From: Paenibacillus sp. JJ-223
Lineage (GTDB): Bacteria > Bacillota > Bacilli > Paenibacillales > Paenibacillaceae
NCBI RefSeq assembly: GCF_927798175.1
Contig: NZ_CAKMMP010000007.1
Location: 124,001-188,000 of the forward strand
Length of the DNA stretch: 64,000 bases
Direction: 5' to 3'
Position numbers and translations under genes: made by a program. Positions 28,077-37,311 of the stretch are shown here, piece after piece; positions within the stretch are counted from its first letter, which is position 1, and each line of letters begins with the position of its first letter. The notes under the pieces were generated by a model. It was not told where the DNA came from and made no database searches. It saw only the letters and a program-made list of their open reading frames with translations.

Positions 28077-29071
28077 GCAGCAGCCCTCCACCAATCCGCG
28101 AATTTCCGCAAGCCTTCGTCCACGGACAATCGCGGCGTATACCCGAGCTTTCGCTTCGCGTCGTTAATGTCCAAGGTCTGCGTGACGGCTAACGAGCCGA
28201 CCGTATAGCGGGTAAGCATCGGCTCCCCGAGAAAAGGCAGCAGGCGATGCACTCCTTCGAGCACCGCCGCGGCTCCGTACGCCGTCCGAAGCGATATGCG
28301 GCGCGTGCGCAAAGGCAGTTCGAGCAGCGCGAACAAGTCGGCAACGACGTCCTTGAACGGCCTTGGATCGCCGTTGGATATGTTATACGCCCTGCCGAGC
28401 GCTTGTTCGTCGGCTTTCCAGCAAAGCAGCAGTGCGTCCACGACGTTATCGACGCACGTCAGATCGATCTCCGCCTGTCCGCCATCGATCATCGGCACGC
28501 CCGATTTGGCATTCGCCGCCACGATCCGCGGGAACAGCGTCCGGTCATGGGGGCCGAAGATGGCTCTCGGACGAATGATAATGGAAGGCATTCCTTCGGC
28601 GTGGGCCTGAAGCACAGCCTGTTCGGCCAAACGTTTCGTCGCCGCATAATGATTCGCCGGTCTCGGCGGCAAGGGATCATCCTCATGAATCATATGCCTG
28701 GAAACGTATCCGAAGTACACGCTTGGCGTGGATACATGAATCAATCGCTGCACGCCTGATCGCAGGCACGCATCGGCTACATTTTGCGTGCCTTCCACGT
28801 TGCTGCCGTAAAATTCGCGATACGCTCCCCATGGCGACGATAACGCCGCGCAGTGGAACACCGCATCCTGCCCTTGGCATGCCTGTTCGACAGCGTGTTT
28901 GTCCCGAAGGTCGCCGCGCACAAACCGAATGCCCTCCGCTTCCGATTGAAGCGATTGGCCCAAACCGGAATCGCGCCCCATGGCGGTAACCTCCCAACCT
29001 TCCGAAGCCAGCCTGACGGCCAGGTTGCGGCCGAGGCAGCCGGTAGCCCCCGTTACCAATGCTCTGTTCAT
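28070..29071 (-). CDS. NAD-dependent epimerase/dehydratase, OleD/3-beta-HSD-like
   Basis: Extended SDR of 333 residues. The Rossmann motif is GATGCLG (8-14) and the catalytic pair is Y142 and K146 in HYAATKRLAE, with S114/T115 in HVSTPS. The sequence pattern, including IIRPRAIFGPHDRTLFPR and DLTCVDNVVDALLL, resembles 3-beta-hydroxysteroid dehydrogenase-like proteins such as OleD, which reduces beta-keto acids made by the thiolase-fold OleA. A KAS III gene in the same operon supports a beta-keto substrate. The start is 3 bases after the ATP-grasp stop codon. Confidence 0.85.
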   Translation of the reverse strand: MNRALVTGATGCLGRNLAVRLASEGWEVTAMGRDSGLGQSLQSEAEGIRFVRGDLRDKHAVEQACQGQDAVFHCAALSSPWGAYREFYGSNVEGTQNVADACLRSGVQRLIHVSTPSVYFGYVSRHMIHEDDPLPPRPANHYAATKRLAEQAVLQAHAEGMPSIIIRPRAIFGPHDRTLFPRIVAANAKSGVPMIDGGQAEIDLTCVDNVVDALLLCWKADEQALGRAYNISNGDPRPFKDVVADLFALLELPLRTRRISLRTAYGAAAVLEGVHRLLPFLGEPMLTRYTVGSLAVTQTLDINDAKRKLGYTPRLSVDEGLRKFADWWRAAAC

Positions 29072-29073
29072 TG

Positions 29074-30363
29074 CTATTCACCATTCCATTCTATGTCATG
29101 AGTCAGGGCTTCCGTCAGGGAAACCCGATGGTTCCGTGCAAGCCGCCATGCGTCCAGCACGATGCGCGGCTGCTGCAGCCAGGGCCTTCCATCCCCGCGA
29201 GCGTATACGACATCGCGAGCGCCCTTCCAGGCATGCGCCCATTTCCGCAATCGGGACGGCGTGCACGCATATTTCAGCCCGACGCCCAGCATCGGCAGCA
29301 GCAGCATGGCCTTGGCATCAGGTCCTGGAACAACCATGCGCCCTTCGCTCGCCAGACGTTCAGGAGCCAACAAGGCGCTGACCAGCTCTTCCCCCGAACC
29401 AAACAGATGAATGCCGCTCGTGGCACGGGGATTACACTCTATGGCAAACACTTGGCCATCCGGCGTTTCCATGAAATCGAAGCTGATCTGGCCGCTATAG
29501 TTCGTCCCCTCGACAAAACGCCTGACCCAACGCAGTGCCTGCTCATGTTCCAGATGCTCAAAATGCACGCTGGCTCCTGCCCGGCCTGTCCGGAAACGAT
29601 TCTCGTAAGCGGCATGCGCCACCACCAAGCCTTCATGCGCAATGCTGTAGGTGCACACTCCCCGGCCTTCAATATAAGACTGTGCGACCCAAGGAGAAGC
29701 CGGGGACAAACGATCGCCTTCCGGCGGTTCATTCCGGTATGAGTGCCGGGTTTGGGAAAGATCGTGCAATGGCATGCTCCATGCCCCACGCCGATTCCCG
29801 CCGCTGCGTACTTTTGGCAGCCGCACTTTGGAAGCAAAGCGGGAATACGCCGGTTTCCATACCCAGTGCCCCTTTGCCTGTAAGTCAGCGTCTTCCTTGA
29901 TCCACTGCCGACGACTCTCGATCAGGCGAGTTTCGGGAACCGGAAGACCCAGCGAGCGGGCAAGCAAAATAAACTCATGTTTATGATGCAGCCTATGCAG
30001 CTGTTCCATGGCCGGAGCCAAAACACGGCAGTGCTCGCGCAGCCGCTTCGCCCCCCGGGCCACGTGGAAAATCTCCTCGCACATCGGGATCAGCACATCG
30101 ATCTGATGAAACTTTACCAAGCTCTCCAAGGCCTTCAAATACGCGGCCCGCTCTTGGCGTGGCGGCGGTACCGCAAAACACCGGTCTACCGCGGAAGACG
30201 CACTGCATAGATGGTGTTTCATACTCTCGGCAACATATACCTTATGGCCTGTCCGCTTAAGCATGCGCGCCAACTCAAGCGTCACCGGCGCACGCCCGCC
30301 CGTCAATAACACGCGAAGGGGAGTAGAGCGCATACGGCCTTGCACGGCAATGTCAATAGTCAA
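29074..30363 (-). CDS. ATP-grasp domain protein
   Basis: 429-residue likely carboxylate-amine (or carboxylate-thiol) ligase. It starts with a Rossmann-like VLLTGGRAPVTLELARML. The ATP-grasp core follows, with HWVWKPAYSRFASKV, WVAQSYIEGRG and the Mg-binding SFDFMETPDGQVFAIECNPR (about 296-315). The frame opens at a TTG (30363) that overlaps the ketosynthase end, with GGGGG 8 bases before it; GTG 30345 and ATG 30333 are alternatives. It is the second gene of the operon. The substrate pair is unknown. Confidence 0.83.
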   Translation of the reverse strand: MTIDIAVQGRMRSTPLRVLLTGGRAPVTLELARMLKRTGHKVYVAESMKHHLCSASSAVDRCFAVPPPRQERAAYLKALESLVKFHQIDVLIPMCEEIFHVARGAKRLREHCRVLAPAMEQLHRLHHKHEFILLARSLGLPVPETRLIESRRQWIKEDADLQAKGHWVWKPAYSRFASKVRLPKVRSGGNRRGAWSMPLHDLSQTRHSYRNEPPEGDRLSPASPWVAQSYIEGRGVCTYSIAHEGLVVAHAAYENRFRTGRAGASVHFEHLEHEQALRWVRRFVEGTNYSGQISFDFMETPDGQVFAIECNPRATSGIHLFGSGEELVSALLAPERLASEGRMVVPGPDAKAMLLLPMLGVGLKYACTPSRLRKWAHAWKGARDVVYARGDGRPWLQQPRIVLDAWRLARNHRVSLTEALTHDIEWNGE

Positions 30364-31354
30364 AAATGAGTCCCCCCAGCGACAATCCCGCAGCCGTGCC
30401 CACCATCAGCACCCTGTCGCCCCGTTGAATGCGCTGCTGGCGAATGGCTTCATGCAGCCCCATCGGAATGGACGCGGCAATCGTATTGCCATGATTGCGC
30501 GTGATGTCCATGAACCGTTCCGCCGGAATGCCCAGTTTTTTGCGAAGCAGCCTCATCGCCATCGCGCTGCCCTGATGGGGAATGACCAGTTTGAAATCCT
30601 CCATCCGCGTTGCGGAAGCCGCAAGCAAGTCATCCATAAATCCCGGGAGCAGCCTTGACGCCATACGAAAAATCGCCTGCCCATCCATATGAAACAAATA
30701 CGGCTCCGGTGCAAAAGCATCGTAATGGGCCGCATGAAGCCTTGTTCCTCCACCGGCAATCTCCGAGTAGCGCGCTCCCCGGCTGTACGTTTTCATCGAG
30801 GCATGCACGATCCGGGAACTCTCGTTGTCGGCAGCCCGCTCAATAATAACAGCCGCTGCCCCGTCCCCGAAAAGCGCGGCGCTTTCTTTGTCTGCCCAGT
30901 TTAGTCCCGGCGAAGCAATCTCCGAGGCAACCAGCAGCACCCGGTGGTAACGGCCCGCATCTACCATATAAGAGATCACGTCCAGACCGTTCAGGAAGCT
31001 CAGGCAAGTCGCGTCCATGTCAAAGGCCGGGATGCCCGAATCCTGCTCTCCCATGGCCTGCTGGATGAACGCAGCCGTGCTTGGCAGAGGCTGCTCCTTC
31101 GTGCCGCTCGTACACACGAGGCAGTCCACATCGGTGAATTGCAACCCGGCATCCGCCAGTGCCGCCTCCGCCGCCCTTGCTCCCATGTACGACGACGTTT
31201 CCTTTCCTTCGGCATAGTGACGCACGCCCACACCCGTCGCTTTGCCAACCCAGCCTGCAGGCACCTGCAGGCGAGCATCCAGTTCCTCATCCGTTACTTT
31301 CCGTACCGGAAGATACTTTCCGGTTCCAACGATCTTCACTCTTCTAAGCTGCAA
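30353..31354 (-). CDS. 3-oxoacyl-ACP synthase III family ketosynthase
   Basis: KAS III/OleA-type thiolase-fold enzyme of 333 residues. The catalytic triad is complete: C117 in DATCLSF, H260 in IPHQGS and N290 in NHGNTIA, with the C-terminal GTAAGLSLGG loop. It would condense an acyl starter with a malonyl or second acyl thioester. The sequence around Cys (TCLSFLNGLD) departs from the housekeeping FabH ACAG pattern, and it sits in a specialised operon, so it is probably not the fatty-acid-initiating FabH. The start is TTG with AGAGG 8 bases upstream. Confidence 0.88.
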   Translation of the reverse strand: MQLRRVKIVGTGKYLPVRKVTDEELDARLQVPAGWVGKATGVGVRHYAEGKETSSYMGARAAEAALADAGLQFTDVDCLVCTSGTKEQPLPSTAAFIQQAMGEQDSGIPAFDMDATCLSFLNGLDVISYMVDAGRYHRVLLVASEIASPGLNWADKESAALFGDGAAAVIIERAADNESSRIVHASMKTYSRGARYSEIAGGGTRLHAAHYDAFAPEPYLFHMDGQAIFRMASRLLPGFMDDLLAASATRMEDFKLVIPHQGSAMAMRLLRKKLGIPAERFMDITRNHGNTIAASIPMGLHEAIRQQRIQRGDRVLMVGTAAGLSLGGLIFDY

Positions 31355-31384
31355 TGGCCCAACCTCTTTCTATTTATGTAACGG

Positions 31385-31405
31385 AAAAAAGGCAGACGAT
31401 CTGCC
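31385..31405 (-). terminator. Terminator just upstream of the ketosynthase operon
   Basis: GGCAGA, loop TCG, TCTGCC, then TTTTTT on the minus strand. It lies 45 bases after the epimerase stop codon and only 30 bases before the ketosynthase start, so it either ends the epimerase transcript or acts as an attenuator for the operon. Confidence 0.75.
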
Positions 31406-31450
31406 TCTTCCACATCTTCATGTCATACGAACAAACCGAACCTGTTAAAG

Positions 31451-32335
31451 CTATCGCTGCAAAATGCTCGCAAGCGCCTTATCAAGCGTGTCATATTTGA
31501 ACACAAACCCTTCCTGCTCCAGCCTCTCGGGAAGCACCCAGCGGCTTTTGAGCACAAGCTCCGTTTCGGTTCGAATAAAGCGCGCGCCGAGTTCCAGCAT
31601 CCAGCGCGGCGAAGGCAAGCCGACTTTCGCCCCCATCTGCTCTCTCAGACTCGCCATCAACTGGCGGTTCGTTACGGGATGGGGCGCAGAAGCATTAAAG
31701 ACACCTTCCAACTGCTCATGCTGCTGCAGAAACTGGACTATCCGGAACAAGTCCTCGATGTGCAGCCAGCTGAACTGCTGCCGTCCCGATCCCTGCGCAC
31801 CACCCAAGCCGAAGCGGACCAGATTCGCGAGCGGCTGCATCACCCCGCCATTGCCCAGCACGATGGCTATGCGAAGGGCGATCTGGCGCGTGGAAGGCAG
31901 CTGAAACTCAAAGAAAGCTTGCTCCCAAGCTTTCGCGACGTCAACAGAGAACCCTGTACCGATCTCGCCTTCTTTTTCCGTCATCGGGCGATCTTCGGCA
32001 TGCCTGTAGATCGTCGCCGTGCTCGAATTGATCCAAACCTTCGGCGGCTGTTTGCAAGCCAGCGCGGCCTCGCCCAGTGCCCGGGTTGTCCGTGTTCTGG
32101 ACTCCAGAATCACCCTGCGGTTCTCCTCGGTATAACGGCAATTCACGGATTTTCCGGCCAGATTGATCAACATTTCGGCCCCCTCCAGAGCCTGGACAAT
32201 GCCTGATCGGTCTTCCCAGCCGACATGCCCCGGTTGGCGCGAGATGATGAGCACCTCGTACCCGAGCTTGCCGAATCTGTCCGCAAAATCCTGCCCTACA
32301 AACCCCGTGCCTCCCGCCAATACCACTTTGCCCAT
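31451..32335 (-). CDS. TIGR01777 family epimerase (YfcH/SDR39U1-like)
   Basis: 294-residue atypical extended SDR. It begins MGKVVLAGGTGFVGQDFADR with the nucleotide-binding GGTGFVG, and has LINLAGKSVNCRYTEENR, LRIAIVLGNGG and the C-terminal DUF1731 region ending near LASILQR. NADP-binding is expected; the physiological substrate is unknown in bacteria. The frame is open to 32551, but the conserved N terminus is at ATG 32335. Confidence 0.88.
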   Translation of the reverse strand: MGKVVLAGGTGFVGQDFADRFGKLGYEVLIISRQPGHVGWEDRSGIVQALEGAEMLINLAGKSVNCRYTEENRRVILESRTRTTRALGEAALACKQPPKVWINSSTATIYRHAEDRPMTEKEGEIGTGFSVDVAKAWEQAFFEFQLPSTRQIALRIAIVLGNGGVMQPLANLVRFGLGGAQGSGRQQFSWLHIEDLFRIVQFLQQHEQLEGVFNASAPHPVTNRQLMASLREQMGAKVGLPSPRWMLELGARFIRTETELVLKSRWVLPERLEQEGFVFKYDTLDKALASILQR

Positions 32336-32462
32336 CGAATCGCCCCGTTTCCGCGCAGAATGTACTGCGAACATTCCATATACAAGTAAGAACGCCGAAA
32401 TCGCCTTACTGGTTTGCTCATTTTTGCACATTTGTTGCCCATGGAAGCGATCGCGACCTCGA

Positions 32463-32996
32463 TTATTCGTTCCGCGTATTCCCTGCTCCCAGTGCCGCGT
32501 ATAATTTCGCGCATTCTTGGCGTGCCCAATCGTGAGCAGGGTTTTGCTCAAGCTGCTCTCTCAGCACATCGTAAAAATCATGAATCATGAAGCCCTCTGG
32601 CAAGGAACCGAGCATGGCGACAAAGTCATACTCCGGCAATACGCGCTTTCCTGAACCGATTTCCTCCAGCCAAACCATCCATGCGGATACGGACAACACG
32701 CCTTCCTGCCAAAGCTCCGCTTGCAGTCCCAGCACATCCTGCAACTGCTCGTAGGCCGTTTCGTCGGCACAGCGCCGACAGGCCGTTACAGCCAGTTCAT
32801 ACAGTTCCGTCACGGCGCGGCGCTCCTCCGGGGTCAATTGCATTTCCAGACCGGCGAGAAAATCATCTGTCTGAATGGAGCGTCCATCGTCGTACAGAAG
32901 CGGAGCTTGAGCAAGCAAACGTACGATTTCTTCCATCTGCTCCGCACATATTTTATGTTCTTGAACAAGTCGGGGTAACATATAGTCTTTGATCAT
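32463..32996 (-). CDS. Hypothetical protein
   Basis: Not recognised. The 177-residue product is acidic and mostly helical, with repeated Leu/Glu/Ala segments and one CRRC pair (AVTACRRCADE); no membrane helix or signal peptide. GGAGTG precedes the ATG at 32996. It lies 127 bases upstream of the epimerase gene on the same strand. Confidence 0.65.
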   Translation of the reverse strand: MIKDYMLPRLVQEHKICAEQMEEIVRLLAQAPLLYDDGRSIQTDDFLAGLEMQLTPEERRAVTELYELAVTACRRCADETAYEQLQDVLGLQAELWQEGVLSVSAWMVWLEEIGSGKRVLPEYDFVAMLGSLPEGFMIHDFYDVLREQLEQNPAHDWARQECAKLYAALGAGNTRNE

Positions 32997-33150
32997 CGTA
33001 CACTCCTGCATCGTTTGGTTATGATTTACACTATTATAACATGACGGCGCAAGCGCTCTGCCCGAAAATAAGGAGTGATTGAGCAGACGAGCAATGCATA
33101 CCAGCTAATGTGGCGAAACAAGGTAGTGCCTCTCAACCAAAACATCGCAA

Positions 33151-33193
33151 AAAACGCAAGCTGCGAGCTGTGACACACCCTCACTTGCGTTTT
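33151..33193 (-). terminator. Terminator of the dipeptidase gene
   Basis: AAAACGCAAG pairs with CTTGCGTTTT (33184-33193 with 33151-33160), extended by TTTTTT on the minus strand, 13 bases after the stop codon. Confidence 0.85.
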
Positions 33194-33205
33194 CGTTCAT
33201 TTATA

Positions 33206-34600
33206 TCACCGGATTGCATGACCTGGTTGTCCCGACCATCTCTTGAAAGAAACGCGCGACAAATGCTCCAACACGTAACATGTACTGCGGATCGCCCTGA
33301 AAAAAGTGCTGATTTCCAAGTTTTCGTTCGGACCATGATTGTTTTGGTCGTAATTCGCATATGGAACAATAACGGAGGGCACGTTCAAAATCTGGGTCCA
33401 CACATAGTCCGGCAGCGTGCCGCCAAGGCTGGGCTGAATGACAGGACGTTGCCCTGTGGATTGCTCCAATGCCTCGGCAATGGCGAGCACGGCCGGATGG
33501 TCTGCGGGCGTCCTTGAAGCGGGGACCGCCCCTTTGCGCGTCAGCGTAATGCCGGCATCATGTTTTCGCACATGGCGGGCGAGCGCTTCGTATACCTGAT
33601 CGGGGTCCTGTCCTGCAACGAGACGAATGTCCAACCGGGCTGTGGCGCGTGCCGGAATGATCGACCTTCCTCCTTTGCCTGTATGACCGCTGAACAATCC
33701 GTTCACATTCAGCGTCGGCTCGAACATCAGCCTGCGATGATACGTATCGCTATCGATATCCAGCGCAGCATAGCCGCTCTTGCGTCGAACCCCTTCCAGA
33801 TCGTAAGGGATGTCGTGCAATATCTTTTCTTCAAGCTCCGTCGGCGGTTTCACTCCATCGGCGAACCCTTCAATGGTCACCTCGTTTCCGCTGCGCATCG
33901 TGTGCAGCAACTCGACCAGTCGCCATATCGGATTAGGCACGATATTGCCGAGGTTGCCCGAATGGTTGTCCCATCTCGCTTCTTCCGCCACCAGCTCCAC
34001 GCCCAAAGCACCACGCACGCCGAGCAGGATGGATTGTGCTCCCGACTCATGGGAAGAACCGTCTGTCGTATAGACCAGGTCCGCTTGTAGAAGCGCGCGG
34101 TATTGCTCTACGAAAGCTGCCAGATGACGGCTCCCGGCTTCCTCTTCTCCCTCGATGATCCATTTGACGTTCACGGGCAATCGTCCGTGGAAATCCAGGT
34201 ACGTCTTTGCACCGAGTATGCTTGCAACGAATTGCCCTTTGTTGTCGCCCGCTCCCCGTGCATAGATGCGGCCGTTTCGAATCGTCGGTTCAAAAGGAGC
34301 AGTTGCCCATTCGTCCAGCGGATCGGGAGGCTGCACATCATAATGGCCATACATAAGCACGGTGGTTTCATTGTCGGGATGGAGGTATTCCCCGTAAATG
34401 ATCGGATGCCCTTCCGTTTCATAACGGCGGTTTTCGATGCCACAATCCGTGAACAACTCTTGTACCAGGGAGGCGCATTCGAGCATGCCGATATTTTGCG
34501 TGCTGATGCTTGGCTGGCGCAGCAGCTTGAACAATCGCTCCAAATACAGCTCTTCGTTCCGGGAAATAATTGAATCCACGCCTTTGACCAAGTTTCTCAT
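33206..34600 (-). CDS. M20 family dipeptidase
   Basis: Zinc-dependent aminoacyl-peptidase of about 464 residues. Metal ligands lie in MYGHYDVQPPDP, ARGAGDNKGQ, EGEEEAGS and the C-terminal NNHGPNENLE; the dimerisation-domain insert follows the Glu pair, as in carnosinase-like dipeptidases. ATG 34600 is used, but AAAGGA abuts it directly, and TTG 34591 has that site at 8 bases, so the shorter start may be real. It follows a peptide-binding lipoprotein gene by 74 bases, consistent with peptide uptake and cleavage. Confidence 0.9.
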   Translation of the reverse strand: MRNLVKGVDSIISRNEELYLERLFKLLRQPSISTQNIGMLECASLVQELFTDCGIENRRYETEGHPIIYGEYLHPDNETTVLMYGHYDVQPPDPLDEWATAPFEPTIRNGRIYARGAGDNKGQFVASILGAKTYLDFHGRLPVNVKWIIEGEEEAGSRHLAAFVEQYRALLQADLVYTTDGSSHESGAQSILLGVRGALGVELVAEEARWDNHSGNLGNIVPNPIWRLVELLHTMRSGNEVTIEGFADGVKPPTELEEKILHDIPYDLEGVRRKSGYAALDIDSDTYHRRLMFEPTLNVNGLFSGHTGKGGRSIIPARATARLDIRLVAGQDPDQVYEALARHVRKHDAGITLTRKGAVPASRTPADHPAVLAIAEALEQSTGQRPVIQPSLGGTLPDYVWTQILNVPSVIVPYANYDQNNHGPNENLEISTFFRAIRSTCYVLEHLSRVSFKRWSGQPGHAIR

Positions 34601-34674
34601 CCTTTCTGTGTACAATTCCGTTTCGTCGTGCAGTCTCAATAAAGGGAAGAGTTCGTTTTATCTGGACAATGCGT

Positions 34675-36324
34675 CTATTTTTGAACGTATACATCGTTGA
34701 AGATCGGATACCCCAAGCCATCAAATTGCAATCCTTTCAGCGTATCGCTAGCTCCTACCACATACGGGAAGATGTAAATCGGAATGATAATCGCGTGATC
34801 GTGGATGTACCTCAACACTTTGCCGTATATCTCAGCCCGCTTGGCATCGTCGAATTCAACCGCCCCTTGTTCAAGCCACTCGTCGACTTCCGGACTGGAA
34901 AGATTGGACAGTGTAGCCCTCGCTCCCGGAGCAGCTGTATGATAGAAAGGAAGCAGCGCATGCGGATCATCCTTGACCTGGCTGTTGCCATAGATATCGT
35001 AGTCCCCGTTCGTGTGCACAACGGTACCGACATCCTGCGTAATTTCCACTTCGACCTGTACGCCGATTTTTTTGAGCTGCTGTTGGATCATTGCAGCAAT
35101 GTCATTCCGCTTTTCCCGGTTCGGCGAACCGTCCACGTAATGCAAGACAAGTTTCTGTCCATTCTTTTCACGAATGCCGTCCGCGCCGACTTTCCAACCG
35201 ATCTCTTCCAGCAGTTGCGCTGCCTTCGCCTGATCGGGCTGGATCGCATTTTCCAGAGAAGCATCGTAACCCAATATGGAAGGCGTCACCGCAGACCAGG
35301 CTTGCTCATAGGTGCCCAGATACAGCGTCTTCACGATCGAACCGACATCGATGCCGTATTGCAATGCCTGCCTGGCCTTCAATTCGTTCCATGGTTCTTT
35401 TTTCTGATTAATGAACAACGTATAAGGAAGACCTGGCGTGTTCACTTTCAGCAATTGAAAACCGGGCTGTTGCTCCAATGTCAGCACATTTTGGGGCGGG
35501 ACCGTCTCGATGGCCGTCACTTGTCCGCTTTGCAGGCTGCCCACGCGAGTGGCTTCTTCCGGCATGATTTTGAACGTGAGCGTGTTTAGATACGGTGCTC
35601 CTTTATTTTCAACCGTTTCTGGAGCCCAAGCGTAGTCGGCATTGCGTTCAACCTGTACCTGCACGTTCTCGTCCCATTTGATGAATTTGAATGGTCCTGT
35701 ACCGACCGGATGCTGTCCGAACTGCTCGCCGTACTTTTTCACCGCGGTTGGCGATACGATGCTCAGCGCAGCTTGGCTCAAATTGCCGAGAAATGCACGC
35801 GAAGGCTCGGATAAATTCAGTTGGATTGTATATTCATCGATCACGTCGGAGCTTTCGTAAGGAACGATTAATGCCGCCGAATTGCCGGCTTTGGTGTTCG
35901 GGTCAAGAATACGGTCCAAGCTGAATTTCACCGCTTCGGCATTGAATGGCGTGCCGTCATGGAACGTCACTCCCTTACGCAGTTTGAACGTATACGTTTT
36001 GTGATCCTCCGACTCCTCCCACTCGGTGGCCAGCCAAGGTTTGATCGTGCCATCGTTCGTTTTTACCACCAAATTTTCGAAAATCGTCCGGTAAACGCGA
36101 ATGGCAACCGCAAGCCCGCTTCGTGCCGGGTCCAACGTATCCGGCGAGGTGGCGAGCGCGTAAGTGACGTCCCCTCCTTTGGCTATCGTACTCCCCGATG
36201 CTTCAGACCCTTCTGTCGGACTGTTCGTCGCCGTTCCTTGACCCCCGCCCGAACCGTTCGCGCAAGCCGACAACAACAAAACCAATGTCAAAATGACCGA
36301 AGCCCAGCGTATCCGTGTGCGCAT
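34675..36324 (-). CDS. Peptide ABC transporter substrate-binding lipoprotein
   Basis: Family 5 solute-binding protein, 549 residues. The signal peptide ends in the lipobox LLSAC (Cys 21), followed by a Gly-rich linker. The SBP_bac_5 signatures are GDVTYALATSPDTLDPAR, KLRKGVTFHDGTPFNAE and GTGPFKFIKW. It would deliver oligopeptides or dipeptides (possibly other ligands) to a permease not present in the window. GGGGAG precedes the ATG. The M20 dipeptidase gene follows. Confidence 0.9.
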   Translation of the reverse strand: MRTRIRWASVILTLVLLLSACANGSGGGQGTATNSPTEGSEASGSTIAKGGDVTYALATSPDTLDPARSGLAVAIRVYRTIFENLVVKTNDGTIKPWLATEWEESEDHKTYTFKLRKGVTFHDGTPFNAEAVKFSLDRILDPNTKAGNSAALIVPYESSDVIDEYTIQLNLSEPSRAFLGNLSQAALSIVSPTAVKKYGEQFGQHPVGTGPFKFIKWDENVQVQVERNADYAWAPETVENKGAPYLNTLTFKIMPEEATRVGSLQSGQVTAIETVPPQNVLTLEQQPGFQLLKVNTPGLPYTLFINQKKEPWNELKARQALQYGIDVGSIVKTLYLGTYEQAWSAVTPSILGYDASLENAIQPDQAKAAQLLEEIGWKVGADGIREKNGQKLVLHYVDGSPNREKRNDIAAMIQQQLKKIGVQVEVEITQDVGTVVHTNGDYDIYGNSQVKDDPHALLPFYHTAAPGARATLSNLSSPEVDEWLEQGAVEFDDAKRAEIYGKVLRYIHDHAIIIPIYIFPYVVGASDTLKGLQFDGLGYPIFNDVYVQK

Positions 36325-36542
36325 GCGATCCCCACTCCCCCTGTCAGACATTCATGTGCTGCTTGATCCGCAACATTAGCCCATGATGCCTGCGCGTTAT
36401 AATATTGATTAATTCAATTGATATACTTGGTATTAAATGATACTTGATCCCTTCCTGGATGTTTAATCGAAACAATCTATAACGTTATTGAAAAATCATA
36501 TACTCGGTAAGCTTCTCACCAAGAGAAGCGGGCTAACTCAAA

Positions 36543-36584
36543 AAGGACGCCCCCTCGGCAAGATGCCGACAAGAACGTCCTTTC
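36543..36584 (-). terminator. Terminator of the DJ-1/PfpI gene
   Basis: AAAGGACG pairs with CGTCCTTT, with an inner TCGGCA/TGCCGA stem and TTTTT following on the minus strand, 12 bases after the stop codon. Confidence 0.82.
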
Positions 36585-36596
36585 GTTTCATTTTGA

Positions 36597-37154
36597 TCAT
36601 TTTGAGTCGCCAAAATACTTGAATACTTCGACCGTCTCCGCTAAATCTTCCGGACCCGAATAGATCTCCATGACCTTGCCGAGCTCAATGCCGAAATCAA
36701 CGTATCCTTGCGCTTTGGCCGTAACGAGACGCCCGTCAACGACCACGTTTGCATCCATGTAATGCCCTTCCGAAGTGATGGTCCTCATTTCCGTCTCCGC
36801 ATTGGTGGTGAACGAGCGTCCCGCCAATAAGCCGGCCTTGCCCAGCAGCAATGTGCCTGCACAAATGGCAGCCAGCGCCGATCCATTCCGATCGAGCGCC
36901 CGCAGCCATTCAAACAATGGCTGCCTGTCAAGCAGCGATGTGACATCACCGCCAGGAATGATAAGCAATTCAACTTCAGCGGGGTTCAGCTCTGTGAAAA
37001 GGTGGTCCGGGTTTACGGACAATCCCTCGTAAGATCGAAGCGGTCCCCGATCCGGCGCCACCGTTACGATTTCCCCTTGCGTTTTCATAAAATAACTTGC
37101 CAGCATGATTTCAAAGGAAACATAACCTTCGAAAAGCAATAGATGTGTCTTCAT
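36597..37154 (-). CDS. DJ-1/PfpI family protein
   Basis: 185-residue protein of the glutamine-amidotransferase-like fold. The nucleophile Cys is in AAICAGTLLLG (about residue 102), with LLIIPGGDVTS before it. Members include proteases, glyoxalases and chaperones; this one cannot be assigned. ATG 37154 begins MKTHLLLFEGYVSFEI, a typical family start, with AAGGAG 13 bases away. It is a monocistronic gene with a terminator. Confidence 0.85.
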   Translation of the reverse strand: MKTHLLLFEGYVSFEIMLASYFMKTQGEIVTVAPDRGPLRSYEGLSVNPDHLFTELNPAEVELLIIPGGDVTSLLDRQPLFEWLRALDRNGSALAAICAGTLLLGKAGLLAGRSFTTNAETEMRTITSEGHYMDANVVVDGRLVTAKAQGYVDFGIELGKVMEIYSGPEDLAETVEVFKYFGDSK

Positions 37155-37311
37155 CTGAAATAAATCACTCCTTCCGCAGATGTTCGCGGATTGCCACGCT
37201 GGGGCTCTCCCCAACCTCATGCGTATCCGTCAAACCTTTATCGGTCCAAACAACAAGGGCCGCCATACCCGATCGGGAACAACGAGCCGGCGTTTGCCTG
37301 TTTTCCCGCAT

